Shown here piece by piece: positions 9,378-18,516 of a stretch of DNA of 64,000 nt. The stretch is taken from assembly GCA_012520505.1 (NCBI GenBank), contig JAAYOC010000021.1:124001-188000 (forward strand), written 5' to 3'. Origin of the DNA: Oscillospiraceae bacterium. Its GTDB lineage: Bacteria > Bacillota > Clostridia > Oscillospirales > Acutalibacteraceae. The notes beneath the pieces are model-generated. The model was given only the letters and a program-made list of their open reading frames with translations. It was not told the origin of the DNA and searched no databases. The stretch's first letter is position 1; each line of letters begins with the position of its first letter. The position numbers were made by a program, and so were the translations under genes.

Positions 9378-10577
9378 TCATAAGTTTTCCACAATTTCTT
9401 TTGTATCTCTTGCAATCATTAATTCTTCGTTTGTTGGAATTACAAAAACTTTTATTTTTGAGTCAGGAGTTGAAATTTCAACTTCTTTACCGCTACAGTT
9501 GTTTTTATCCTCGTCAATTTTAACACCTATATATTCAAGATTTTTACAAACCTGAAGTCTTGTGCTGGCACTGTTTTCACCGATACCTGCTGTAAAGCAG
9601 AGTGCATCAAGACCGCCGAGAGCGGCAATGAAACCGCCGATATATTTTGTGAGTTGGTAGTAAAGAAGGTCTAAGGCGAGCTTTGCACGCTCGTTACCGT
9701 TTGCCGCGGCATCTTCCACGTCTCTTAAGTCAGAGGATACACCGGATATACCAAGAAGACCGGATTTTTTGTTCATCATTTGGTCAGTTTCAGCAGGTGA
9801 GAGGTCTTCTTTTGCTTGAATATACGTGATTGCTGAAGGATCTACGCCACCGCAGCGTGAGCCCATAATAAAACCATCAAGCGGTGTGAGACCCATTGTT
9901 GTATCTATTACTTTACCGTCTTTAATTGCAGAAAGGGAAGAGCCGTTGCCGATGTGGGCAACAATAACTTTTTTGCCCACGAGGCTTTCTCCTAAAATTT
10001 CTGCAAGTCTATGGGCAACATAGCGGTGGCTGGTGCCGTGGAAACCATAGCGGCGAACTTTATATTTTTCGTAATATTCATATGGTACCGGGAATATGAA
10101 TGCTTTTGGAGGCATTGTTGAATGAAAAGCATTATCAAAAACAACAACTTCCGGTTTTTCTTTTCCAAATACTTCCTGGCATGCATTGATACCTTGAAGG
10201 TGTGCTTCGTTATGAAGGGGAGCTAAATCGATAAGTTCTTCAATGCCTTTTTTTACTTCATCTGTTACGAGCACACTATCATTAAAGAGAGCGCCACCCT
10301 GCACAATTCTATGACCTATAGCATCTATTTCATCAAGTGAATCAATTACTTTTGTTTCACCTTCAGTTAAAGCTTTTTTCACTTCCATAAAAGCTATTTT
10401 ATGGTTTGGAAGTAAATTATCGTTTTCTGTTTTTCTACCATCCGGTGTCGTTCCTTCAAAATGTCCGTCTACACCGATTCTTTCGCAAAGTCCTTTTGCA
10501 ATGAGTGTTTCGGTACTCATATCTATGAGTTGATATTTGAGTGATGAGCTACCGCAATTTACTACAAGAATTTTCAT
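9378..10577 (-). CDS. ackA: Acetate kinase
   Basis: Acetyl-phosphate + ADP = acetate + ATP, the substrate-level phosphorylation step of acetate-forming fermentation. Family signatures are NCGSSSLKYQ at the N-terminus, GHRIVQGG, FDNAFHSTMP, YGFHGTSHRYV and HIGNGSSL, with FTAGIGENS near 320; 399 residues is normal. No phosphotransacetylase gene is adjacent. RBS CAGGAGAAC. A sigma-A-like promoter lies about 70 nt upstream, separate from the small-RNA promoter further up. Confidence 0.97.
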   Translation of the reverse strand: MKILVVNCGSSSLKYQLIDMSTETLIAKGLCERIGVDGHFEGTTPDGRKTENDNLLPNHKIAFMEVKKALTEGETKVIDSLDEIDAIGHRIVQGGALFNDSVLVTDEVKKGIEELIDLAPLHNEAHLQGINACQEVFGKEKPEVVVFDNAFHSTMPPKAFIFPVPYEYYEKYKVRRYGFHGTSHRYVAHRLAEILGESLVGKKVIVAHIGNGSSLSAIKDGKVIDTTMGLTPLDGFIMGSRCGGVDPSAITYIQAKEDLSPAETDQMMNKKSGLLGISGVSSDLRDVEDAAANGNERAKLALDLLYYQLTKYIGGFIAALGGLDALCFTAGIGENSASTRLQVCKNLEYIGVKIDEDKNNCSGKEVEISTPDSKIKVFVIPTNEELMIARDTKEIVENL

Positions 10578-10643
10578 GTGTTTTGTTCTCCTGTTTTTCT
10601 TGTTTCATATTTTTTATACTGTGTTTAACATATAATGTCATAG

Positions 10644-10672
10644 ATTTTAACAAAATAACGAGTGTATTTCAA
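10644..10672 (-). promoter_or_regulatory. Predicted sigma-A promoter of ackA
   Basis: On the minus strand: TTGAAA (10672-10667), 17-nt spacer, TAAAAT (10649-10644). The predicted start is about 60 nt upstream of the ackA ATG. Confidence 0.6.
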
Positions 10673-10837
10673 GTTGTTATCGGCAAGATTTCAACGGTTT
10701 TACATTAAAAATAGATATAATTTTGCCGATAAGGATAAAAACATACCTTGCATACCGAATATTGAACCGTTCATACTTACTTATTGTTTTATTATTCTGA
10801 TTACTTTTGCCATAGGCATAAGTTCAGGAAATAACGC

Positions 10838-10921
10838 AAAAAAAGACTAGCTCCCGAGCCTTAAACGAGAGCTAGCATTAGCTACGTGTAAGGCAGCCGC
10901 CTAAAGCCGCCGTCCTTACAC
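10838..10921 (-). ncRNA. Candidate ~84-nt small RNA with own promoter and terminator
   Basis: A consensus promoter fires into two hairpins and a U-run with no ORF. Hairpin 1: GUGUAAGG/CCUUACAC stem (8 bp) enclosing a G-rich loop with the heptamer GGCGGCU present twice. Hairpin 2: CUAGCUC/GAGCUAG extended by a few pairs, followed by UCUUUUUUU, an intrinsic terminator. Predicted transcript is 10921 to about 10838. It lies about 260 nt upstream of ackA on the same strand, so it could also be a terminated leader. I do not recognise a known family. Confidence 0.6.
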
Positions 10922-10925
10922 CTTT

Positions 10926-10953
10926 ATTATACTTATATTGAGAAATGTGTCAA
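10926..10953 (-). promoter_or_regulatory. Consensus sigma-A promoter of the small RNA
   Basis: Minus strand: perfect TTGACA (10953-10948), 16-nt spacer, perfect TATAAT (10931-10926). Start expected at about 10918-10921, at the first base pairs of hairpin 1. Confidence 0.8.
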
Positions 10954-11033
10954 TAGAAACCGAGTTGCGTTTTTATATTAAGTTGCAAGTTTAAGGAATT
11001 GTGGAGTAGAATATATAGGGAGAGGTGAGGAAA

Positions 11034-12227
11034 ATGAAAGTATACGGAATAGTTGCAGAATATAATCCATTTCATAATGGTCATAAGTATTTAGTAGATG
11101 AATGTAGGAGAAATGGAGCAACTCATATTGTCGCTGTAATGAGTGGTAACTTTGTGCAACGCGGAAGCGTTGCAATAATGGATAAGCGTGCAAGAGCAAA
11201 GGCTGCATTGCTTTCCGGTATTGACCTTGTACTTGAATTGCCTCTACCATGGGCAGTCGCAACTGCAGAACTTTTTGCACGCGGTGGTGTCTCGGTGCTG
11301 TCAGCACTTGGCTGTGTAGATACACTGGCTTTTGGAACAGAGACAGCAGACGAGACTTTGCTTCGTGCTGCGGCTGAGGCTGTCTGTGATATTAAAGTTC
11401 ATGAACTTATCAGTAAAAAATTGACTACCGGAATAACTTATGCTACAGCACGAGAGGACGCTGTGCGTGAGCTCTACGGTGGCGACATTGCAGATATATT
11501 AAAAGAACCAAATAACATTTTAGCAGTTGAATATATGAAAGCACTTAAAGCTATGGGAGACCCAATGTCGGTATTTCCGGTAGAGCGCATTGGCGCGTCA
11601 CACGATTCCCTCAAAGACAGCGGCGAATTTTCGTCTGCGTCAGCACTTCGTATAATGCTTGAACGTGGCGATAGAACCGCCTTTTCGTTTATGCCAAGAG
11701 CTACTGCAGAAGTTTTCCTTGAGCAAAAAGAAATTGGTAAAGCTCCTGCTTGCTTTGAGGAAAGTGAGCGCGCCATCCTTTCAAGGCTCCGTCAACTTAC
11801 ACTTAAAGACATAAAAAAAGCCCCTGATGTATCAGAGGGGCTTGAAAATAGAATTTTTTCTGCTATTGAAAGTGCCACATCGCTTGAAGAACTTTATAAC
11901 ACCATTAAGACAAAAAGATATACACATTCAAGGATTAGAAGGATTATTACTTCACTTTATTTAGGTATTTTGCCGTCACTTGCACAGCGACCGGTACCGT
12001 ACATTAGAGTACTTGGCTTTTCTGAAGTAGGTAGGGAAGTCTTGAAAAAGGCACGAAAGTCTGCAAAGCTCCCGGTTATAATGAAAGCAGCACAGATCGA
12101 AGAGCAAAATGATGATGCAAAAGACCTTTTTGACCTCGAGTGTAAAGCTACAAACCTTTACAATCTTGCAACTCCACGTATTTTACCATGTGGAACAGAG
12201 CTCACAGATGAGGTTGTAATGATTTAA
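11034..12227 (+). CDS. tmcAL: tRNA(Met) cytidine acetate ligase TmcAL
   Basis: Makes N4-acetylcytidine at the wobble base of elongator tRNA-Met using acetate and ATP (formerly YlbM). The nucleotidyltransferase-like N-terminus is diagnostic: VAEYNPFHNGH near residue 6 and MSGNFVQRG near 38; DLVLELPLPWA near 70 and FGTET follow. ATG 11034 has GGTGAGGA just upstream; a GTG at 11025 lies inside that RBS. The gene ends convergently with mtaB, the two stops overlapping by 4 bp. Confidence 0.95.
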   Translation: MKVYGIVAEYNPFHNGHKYLVDECRRNGATHIVAVMSGNFVQRGSVAIMDKRARAKAALLSGIDLVLELPLPWAVATAELFARGGVSVLSALGCVDTLAFGTETADETLLRAAAEAVCDIKVHELISKKLTTGITYATAREDAVRELYGGDIADILKEPNNILAVEYMKALKAMGDPMSVFPVERIGASHDSLKDSGEFSSASALRIMLERGDRTAFSFMPRATAEVFLEQKEIGKAPACFEESERAILSRLRQLTLKDIKKAPDVSEGLENRIFSAIESATSLEELYNTIKTKRYTHSRIRRIITSLYLGILPSLAQRPVPYIRVLGFSEVGREVLKKARKSAKLPVIMKAAQIEEQNDDAKDLFDLECKATNLYNLATPRILPCGTELTDEVVMI

Positions 12228-13510
12228 AGTTCACCTATGCAAGAGGCAGTTTTTGCTTTAGTTATGTGAACCTGAACAATTTCATTTTGTAGATTTTTAT
12301 CTGATTTAAATTCAACAGGGGTGTAATTTTCAGTGAAACCGGAGATTACACCTTGTTTGATTTTTTTACATTGAGTAGTTGAATTTTTTTCTGACTTAAA
12401 TTCTTCACATAAAACATTTACAGTTTTACCAATTTGTTTTTCCAGGAATTTTCTTCTAAGTTCATCTGCAACTTCAAGAGCGATTTTTGTTCGCTCTTCT
12501 TTTATTTTATTTTGAATTTGTTTCATTTGTGCAGCTTTTGTCTTTGGACGAGCTGAATATGGAAAAACGTGAACTTTTTCAAAACCGACCTTTTTTACAA
12601 ATTCAATTGATTCTTCAAAGTCTTCTTCAGTTTCTTCAGGAAACCCGACCATTAAATCGGTTGTTATTGTTGCGTCTTTGAAAGCCGTCCTTAACTTTTT
12701 AATTAAAGCCATGTATTCAGCAGTTGTGTAATGTCTGTTCATAGCTTTAAGGGTTTTATCGCATCCACTTTGTAGTGAAATATGAAAATGAGGGCAAAAA
12801 CTTTTAAGTTTTGTCAGTCGCTTTATTGCTTCATCACTGATGTTATCAAATTCTAAAGACCCTATTCTGACTCTGTCAAAACCTATGCTGTCAGCAAGTT
12901 CTATTGCATCGACAAAGGTTTTTCCAATATCAAGCCCATAACAACAAAAGTTGATTCCTACGAGGACGACTTCTTTGTAACCGGCTTTTTTAATTTGAAT
13001 TAGTTCGTTTTTTAGATTTTCAAGACTTCGAGATCTGGAGTATCCCCGTGCAATTGGAATAATGCAATAAGAACAATATCTGTCGCATCCGTCTTGAATT
13101 TTTATAATTGCACGTGTTTTCTCAGAAAACGAAGTGATTGGGCATTCTTCAAATACATCGCCTTTTTTGTGTTCATCTAAAAAGCTTTCGAGTCTCAAAA
13201 TTTCTTTGTTATTTTTTGTGCCGGTTATTATGTCGGCTTCCACCAATTCTTTTGCTTTTTTTGGATATGCCTGTGGCAAACATCCGCGAAGAATTACTTT
13301 AGCATTAGGATTTTCGCGTTTGAATTTTCTGACGGCCTGCCTGGTTTTTTTATTACTATTTGCGGTGACTGAACAGGAATTTACAACAATAACATCACAG
13401 TCCGTCGGCGTCGCACTGATGTCATAACCGGCAGATGAAAAAAGTTCTTTCAAACTTTCAGTATCATATTGATTTACCTTGCATCCAAGGGTGTAAAAAT
13501 GAACTTTCAT
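12224..13510 (-). CDS. mtaB: tRNA t6A37 methylthiotransferase MtaB
   Basis: Radical-SAM methylthiotransferase converting t6A37 to ms2t6A37 in tRNAs reading ANN codons. The N-terminal MTTase domain has three cluster Cys (TLGCKVNQYD near 9, NSCSVTA near 45, LRGCLPQ near 77). The radical-SAM motif CDRYCSYC lies near 141-148, with a TRAM-like C-terminus. 428 residues is normal. It opposes tmcAL, and both modify tRNA anticodon-loop bases. Confidence 0.94.
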   Translation of the reverse strand: MKVHFYTLGCKVNQYDTESLKELFSSAGYDISATPTDCDVIVVNSCSVTANSNKKTRQAVRKFKRENPNAKVILRGCLPQAYPKKAKELVEADIITGTKNNKEILRLESFLDEHKKGDVFEECPITSFSEKTRAIIKIQDGCDRYCSYCIIPIARGYSRSRSLENLKNELIQIKKAGYKEVVLVGINFCCYGLDIGKTFVDAIELADSIGFDRVRIGSLEFDNISDEAIKRLTKLKSFCPHFHISLQSGCDKTLKAMNRHYTTAEYMALIKKLRTAFKDATITTDLMVGFPEETEEDFEESIEFVKKVGFEKVHVFPYSARPKTKAAQMKQIQNKIKEERTKIALEVADELRRKFLEKQIGKTVNVLCEEFKSEKNSTTQCKKIKQGVISGFTENYTPVEFKSDKNLQNEIVQVHITKAKTASCIGEL

Positions 13511-13678
13511 AGCGGTGTTATTATACTTGTTTATCAGTTTGACATCAAGTCCTTCTTAATGGTATTATATATCACATAATATTTTTGGCTTTTTTCCGTA
13601 TATTTTAGTTTTTAAGTATATTTTTGGCTTTTATATCTATTTTCGGTTTTCATATACACCGTAGGAGGAGATTTGGAA

Positions 13679-14968
13679 ATGTTTGAACATAAAAATGTTT
13701 ATCCGGTAATTTTAGTACCAGGATTTTTTGCATATGGGGAAGGCACTTTATTAGATAAGACTTTTCCTTATTTTGGAACTATTTCTGCTAAAGCTACAGA
13801 TATAATTAAGAGTATGGGAATGGATTGCCATACTGCTGATTTTTGTCTCCTTTCAAGTGTTTGGGATAGAGCTTGTGAGCTTTATGCTCAAATTGTTGGT
13901 GGTACTGTTGATTATGGTGAAGTACATTCAAAAAAACACGGGCATGAGCAATTTGGTAAAACCTATGAAAAAGGGTTTGTAGAAAACTGGGGAAGTATTG
14001 ATGAAAATAGTGAGCCTGTTAAAATTACTCTCATAGCAAAAGGTTTTGGTGTTGCAGTAGCTCGAGTTTTTCTTGACCTTATAAATAACGGAAATGAAGA
14101 AGAACGTGCTGCAGGAAGTACAAATCCTCTTTTCCTTGGTGGTAAAAAAAATCATGTTCATTGTCTTGTATCCCTTGCAGGTATTAATGATGGTGTAACA
14201 TTAATGTCTATTGCTGAACAGAAAATTAAAAATATTCGTGAAAAGTTTGTAAAAGGCTTTATTGTTGCTGAAGAAATAAAGACGTATAAGAAATTTACAG
14301 AACTTTTTGATTTTTCAAAAAAGCCTATACAGGTAACCCAATATGGATTTTGTGCACAAAAAGTTGAAGTACAACCGGAAGAAACTAATTTACAACAAGG
14401 CGAGGATTTTTTAGTCCAGGAAGGAGATAAATCGCCAAAGGGTAAAAAGAAAAAGGTTAAATCTAAACTCATGTTTGATGAAGATGCCATTGCTCGTTAT
14501 ATTGACAGGACAGAGGATAATGTGTTTTACGATTTGGAAAAGCCGGCTCTTGATTTGATTAATGCGCGATGTAGCACCTTTAAAGATACATATTACATTT
14601 GCGCGGCAAACAGTGTAACTACTAATCTATTCGGTAAGATTAATGTTCCTACTCTTAAGGCCGGGCTAACATTTCCGACAGCATTTTTAATTGCAAGATA
14701 TGAAAATTATCTTCCGGAATATCCTATCGCAACTGCAGAAATTCAAGAGAATGACGGTGTTGTAAATACAAGTTCATCGCTTCCGCCGCTCAATGAACCT
14801 ATAGAGGCATACAAAAATCCAGATAGCTGTAAGCCAGGTGTTTGGAATATGACACCGATACAGAAAAAAAGTCATCTTGCATATAGAGGAGTTTTTGTAC
14901 GTCCTGATAAATATACGAATCAAGTTTATGATTTGATGAAAATCATATGTAACCTGAATACGGTTTAA
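13679..14968 (+). CDS. Lipase-fold protein lacking the catalytic serine
   Basis: Resembles the Bacillus/Staphylococcus large lipase family (alpha/beta hydrolase): VYPVILVPGFFAY near 9-21, TVDYGEVHSKKHGHEQFGKTY near 78-98, ENDGVVNTSS near 360, and WNMTP with a nearby SHLAYRG. The nucleophile elbow expected as GHSxGG reads IAKGFGVAV (121-129), so Gly124 stands where Ser should be. Asp and His candidates are kept. No signal peptide is visible. I infer a non-hydrolytic relative, perhaps binding lipid or carbohydrate. ATG 13679 lies about 10 nt after AGGAGG; TTG 13673 is an alternative start. Confidence 0.75.
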   Translation: MFEHKNVYPVILVPGFFAYGEGTLLDKTFPYFGTISAKATDIIKSMGMDCHTADFCLLSSVWDRACELYAQIVGGTVDYGEVHSKKHGHEQFGKTYEKGFVENWGSIDENSEPVKITLIAKGFGVAVARVFLDLINNGNEEERAAGSTNPLFLGGKKNHVHCLVSLAGINDGVTLMSIAEQKIKNIREKFVKGFIVAEEIKTYKKFTELFDFSKKPIQVTQYGFCAQKVEVQPEETNLQQGEDFLVQEGDKSPKGKKKKVKSKLMFDEDAIARYIDRTEDNVFYDLEKPALDLINARCSTFKDTYYICAANSVTTNLFGKINVPTLKAGLTFPTAFLIARYENYLPEYPIATAEIQENDGVVNTSSSLPPLNEPIEAYKNPDSCKPGVWNMTPIQKKSHLAYRGVFVRPDKYTNQVYDLMKIICNLNTV

Positions 14969-15023
14969 GGGGTTTTTAGAGTAAAACCACTTAAAGCAAA
15001 TTAGGAGAAAGGTACGGTGTGTT

Positions 15024-16394
15024 TTGCGCTTATCAAGTGATTATTTTATTGTTACAAAACAAATAAAAGATTTAGCAAAACTTGCTATAAAAAGTAATAC
15101 AATTGACCCGGCACTTTATGCTCAATATGGCGTGAAGCGGGGTCTTCGTGACCTTGATGGTAAAGGTGTTCTCACTGGCCTTACAGAGATATCTGAAGTT
15201 TGGGGCCGTCAACCGGATGAAAACGGTGTTGACCGGGAAGTAGAAGGTATTCTTCGTTATCGTGGTTATGATATTGAAGATTTAATTTACGGTTCTCCGG
15301 AAGAAAGTCATTTTGGTTTTGAAGAGGTTACATATCTCCTTCTTTTTGGAGAACTTCCAAATAAAAAACAGTTTGAAGAATTTAAAAAACTTTTTGCAGG
15401 ATATAGAAGTTTACCGACAAATTTCGTGCGTGACATCATCATGAAAGCACCTTCCCGTGATATGATGAACACTCTTGCACGTTCTGTTTTGACACTTTAT
15501 TCATACGACAGTAATGACGATGATATTTCTGTTGATAATGTCCTTAGACAGTGTCTTGGACTTATTGCTCTTTTCCCACAACTGTCAGTTTATGCATATC
15601 AAACATATAAGTATTACCACGATGGGGATTCCTTCTTTATTCACGCTCCAAGAGAGGATTATTCTACATCAGAAAACATTCTTCATATGTTAAGACCAAA
15701 CAGCTTCTTTACGCACCTTGAAGCAAAGGTATTAGAACTGGCACTCATCCTTCATGCAGAGCACGGTGGTGGTAACAACTCAACATTTACAACGCGTGTT
15801 GTTACATCAACAGGTACAGATACTTATTCTGCGATTGCTGCGGCAATTGGTTCTCTTAAAGGACCAAAGCACGGTGGTGCAAACATTAAAAACGTTCAGA
15901 TGTTTGATGATATGAAGAAAAATGTTAAAGACTGGACATCAGATAAAGAAATTTCTGCTTATCTCATGAAGATTCTTAACAAGGAAGCATTTGATAAAAC
16001 AGGTCTCATTTATGGTATAGGACATGCTATTTATACGAAATCTGACCCTCGTTCTGAGATGTTTAGATCTTTTGTACAGGACCTTTCAAAAGAGAAAGGA
16101 TTTGAAGATGAGTTTAATCTTCGTGAACGTGTAGCTAGACTTGCTCCACAAATTATTGCAGGTAACAGAAAGATGTATAAAAACATCTGTCCAAACGTAG
16201 ACTACTATTCAGGTTTTGCATATAAGATGCTTGGTCTTCCAATGGAACTTTATACACCTCTTTTTGCATGTGCAAGAGTTTCAGGCTGGAGTGCTCATAG
16301 ACTGGAGGAAATTATTAATGCAGGTAAAATTATTCGTCCTGCTTATATGGGTATCTGTAAACCACGTGAGTATGTAAAGTTAGAAGATAGGTAG
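15024..16394 (+). CDS. gltA: Citrate synthase
   Basis: Condenses acetyl-CoA with oxaloacetate; in fermenters it usually feeds 2-oxoglutarate and glutamate synthesis. Signatures: ILRYRGYDIEDLI near 76, HAEHGGGNNSTFTTRVV near 243 (catalytic His), GSLKGPKHGGAN near 275, and GIGHAIYTKSDPR near 330 with the catalytic Asp region. 456 residues matches the long clostridial form. The start is uncertain: no ATG fits, and TTG 15024 is the best in-frame start after TTAGGAGAAAGG. A 2-methylcitrate synthase activity cannot be excluded. Confidence 0.92.
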   Translation: MRLSSDYFIVTKQIKDLAKLAIKSNTIDPALYAQYGVKRGLRDLDGKGVLTGLTEISEVWGRQPDENGVDREVEGILRYRGYDIEDLIYGSPEESHFGFEEVTYLLLFGELPNKKQFEEFKKLFAGYRSLPTNFVRDIIMKAPSRDMMNTLARSVLTLYSYDSNDDDISVDNVLRQCLGLIALFPQLSVYAYQTYKYYHDGDSFFIHAPREDYSTSENILHMLRPNSFFTHLEAKVLELALILHAEHGGGNNSTFTTRVVTSTGTDTYSAIAAAIGSLKGPKHGGANIKNVQMFDDMKKNVKDWTSDKEISAYLMKILNKEAFDKTGLIYGIGHAIYTKSDPRSEMFRSFVQDLSKEKGFEDEFNLRERVARLAPQIIAGNRKMYKNICPNVDYYSGFAYKMLGLPMELYTPLFACARVSGWSAHRLEEIINAGKIIRPAYMGICKPREYVKLEDR

Positions 16395-16420
16395 TTACTA
16401 ATTATGGATTAAAAGAACAA

Positions 16421-16452
16421 AGGGGCTTCCAGTTGGAAGCCCCTCATTTTTA
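16421..16452 (+). terminator. Terminator after citrate synthase
   Basis: AGGGGCTTCC-AGTT-GGAAGCCCCT stem (16421-16444) followed by CATTTTTAT. It may also serve the convergent kinase-like gene. Confidence 0.85.
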
Positions 16453-16517
16453 TCTTATCAACTTATGTTTTTGTTAATTGTACTTTTTTATTGATTGTAC
16501 TTTTTACTGATTTTATT

Positions 16518-18176
16518 TTATGGTACTGCAGTTGTTGTTTCCGGTTCAGTCCAAACTTGAAGTTTAACTGTTGTTCCTTTGTCGTAGAGATTACCTACTT
16601 CAAGGTTTGCAGACGCAACTGTTCCTGATACTTCACTGCCACTGTTTGCTTTATCAATTTTTTGACATTTAAAACCGGCTTCAGTAAGTTTTGCTTCTGC
16701 AGCTTCATAGGTTTCTCCGACCACTGCAATCATCGTTATTTGTTCTACACCTTTTGAAACAACAATATCAATTGTTGAACCCTTTGGTACTTCAGTGCCA
16801 TCGGAGATGCTCTGTGAGATAATTTCACCTTTTTTCTTATCAGAATATTCTTCAGTTATATTGAAAGTGAAATTTGTTTTATGAGGTGTAAGAATTGATG
16901 AATCACTACCAACCCAGTTTGCAACTACCACCATCTCGGTTTCGTCGTTGCCGGTCTTGCTACCGTTATCAGAACTGTTGCCGAATGTAATATATGGTTT
17001 TAAAACGGTAAAACAGAGAATAGTAAAGATTAAAAGAAGAATACCGGCGGTAACACCTCCAACTTTGAAAGCCGTCTTTTTAGGGTCATCACCGGAGGAC
17101 TTTCTAATCGTCTGTCTTTTTGCAGGTGGTGCAGTAGCACTATCTGTCCTTGAAGTTGTTGGAGCAGTTTTTCTTACCGGCTGTGGAATAGAAGTTGGAG
17201 CATTTGCAGTTGCTACCGGAGATGCAGAAAGTTCTGCTCTAAATTGTTCAACTGTTTTCGTTCTATCCTCAGGTAAAATTTGAAGAGCATTGATAAGTGC
17301 ATTTATTACGTATGCCGGAATTTGCTCTGCAAATTTTGCCGGTATCATCATTCGATCGTTATTTGCACGAACGGTTGATTCAATTGGAGTGCTTCCAATT
17401 AGTGCCCGATAAAGAACAGCTGCAAAAGCATAGATATCTGTCCAAGGACCGGATGGTGCTTTTATATCAAACTGTTCAATTGGTGCATAGCCTGCAAATA
17501 TTTCTGCGACGATCCCGGTGTTTAAGTTTCTACATTCCGGAATTGAAAAACCTGAAATACGAAGTTTGTGGTCAGCTCCAACAATTAAAGTGTTTGGAGA
17601 AATACCTCTATGGATAATTCCGGCAGAATGAAGAGTTGAAAGGGTAGAGAGAACCGGCATAAACATTATGCGTGCTTCTTCCCAAGACAAATAACCGGTT
17701 TTGCTTTCAAGAAGATAATCACGAAGAGTAATTGCATCTTCAAGATGTTCACAGACGGCATAGGCTGTGTTGTTTTCTTCAACGATATCAATCACAAGGA
17801 TTAAAGCTGAAAGACCTCGCATACGCGCAAGTTTTCTCCAAATATCGAGAAAATTATTAAGGCAAGATGAGTAGAAATGTTCTGCTCCCGGGTTTACTGA
17901 AAGTTCAGTTTTATCAGTGACACGAGTTACAAGAGTATCCGGAAGGAATTCTCTAACATCTACAACAACTTTGCGTTCAATGTCAAAAGCTCTATATGTT
18001 ACACCGTCGCCGTTTGCTTCGGCAACGTTTCCAATAATATAACGGTCACCTACAATGCTCCTGTGAGGGAGGAAAGGTGTAAGTTGAGGAGTTTCATTTT
18101 TGAAACCACAATGAGGACAAGGTGATTCGCCACCAACATCTTTCATGCAGTTCATACACAGATTTTCTAAAACCAT
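16518..18176 (-). CDS. Zinc-ribbon PASTA membrane protein with a pseudokinase domain
   Basis: 552 residues. N-terminal zinc ribbon (CMNC ... CPHC, residues 7-23), Ser/Thr-kinase-like domain (about 42-315), Pro/Thr/Ser-rich linker, one membrane helix (about 370-392) and two PASTA-like repeats outside (about 416-476 and 478-543). The kinase scaffold is clear (GDRYIIG, GIIHRGISPNTL, SGPWTDIYAFAAVLY), but catalytic residues are lost: VAIK Lys is Arg75, HRD Asp is Gly191, the catalytic-loop Asn is Thr196, and DFG reads GFS (209-211). PASTA domains bind peptidoglycan-type ligands in characterised kinases, so a catalytically dead wall sensor or scaffold is the best inference. Confidence 0.88.
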   Translation of the reverse strand: MVLENLCMNCMKDVGGESPCPHCGFKNETPQLTPFLPHRSIVGDRYIIGNVAEANGDGVTYRAFDIERKVVVDVREFLPDTLVTRVTDKTELSVNPGAEHFYSSCLNNFLDIWRKLARMRGLSALILVIDIVEENNTAYAVCEHLEDAITLRDYLLESKTGYLSWEEARIMFMPVLSTLSTLHSAGIIHRGISPNTLIVGADHKLRISGFSIPECRNLNTGIVAEIFAGYAPIEQFDIKAPSGPWTDIYAFAAVLYRALIGSTPIESTVRANNDRMMIPAKFAEQIPAYVINALINALQILPEDRTKTVEQFRAELSASPVATANAPTSIPQPVRKTAPTTSRTDSATAPPAKRQTIRKSSGDDPKKTAFKVGGVTAGILLLIFTILCFTVLKPYITFGNSSDNGSKTGNDETEMVVVANWVGSDSSILTPHKTNFTFNITEEYSDKKKGEIISQSISDGTEVPKGSTIDIVVSKGVEQITMIAVVGETYEAAEAKLTEAGFKCQKIDKANSGSEVSGTVASANLEVGNLYDKGTTVKLQVWTEPETTTAVP

Positions 18177-18209
18177 TATTATTGCCTCACTAACTAATAA
18201 TATTCATTA

Positions 18210-18310
18210 ATTGAGATTGGTTAAAATCAATCGAATTGATGAAATTGATTGCATTGATAAAAATTGCATTGATAAAATCAATCAAATCAATAAAATTGAT
18301 TGAATTTGGT
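18210..18310. repeat. Cluster of TTGATT/AATCAA hexamers in a divergent intergenic region
   Basis: The gap 18177-18516 holds about ten copies of ATTGAT or its complement within 100 bp, including two adjacent copies of ATTGCATTGATAAAA. It lies between the pseudokinase gene (minus) and a small membrane ORF (plus). It could be an operator array or plain low-complexity DNA. Confidence 0.6.
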
Positions 18311-18437
18311 AAAGTTGAATGGGATGTGTGTTAACTAAAATTAGTCAAATACAATAACATATAATAGTTAAAAAGCATTCTTTTGTCAATGTGTGTACGA
18401 AAAAAGGTACACACCGGAAAAATATTCGAACATTTTG

Positions 18438-18465
18438 TTGACATAGTCAATTTATCGTGTATAAT
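18438..18465 (+). promoter_or_regulatory. Consensus sigma-A promoter of the small membrane ORF
   Basis: TTGACA (18438-18443), 16-nt spacer, TATAAT (18460-18465); expected start about 18472, some 45 nt before ATG 18517. Confidence 0.8.
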
Positions 18466-18516
18466 AGGAACTGTAATAAACAAATGTTCTGCATCTGTTC
18501 GAAGGAGGTTTTTCTT

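Noticed and set aside
10662..10850. A 62-codon plus-strand ORF between ackA and the small RNA
   Set aside because: No RBS, overlaps the minus-strand terminator and ackA promoter, and ends in the A-run.
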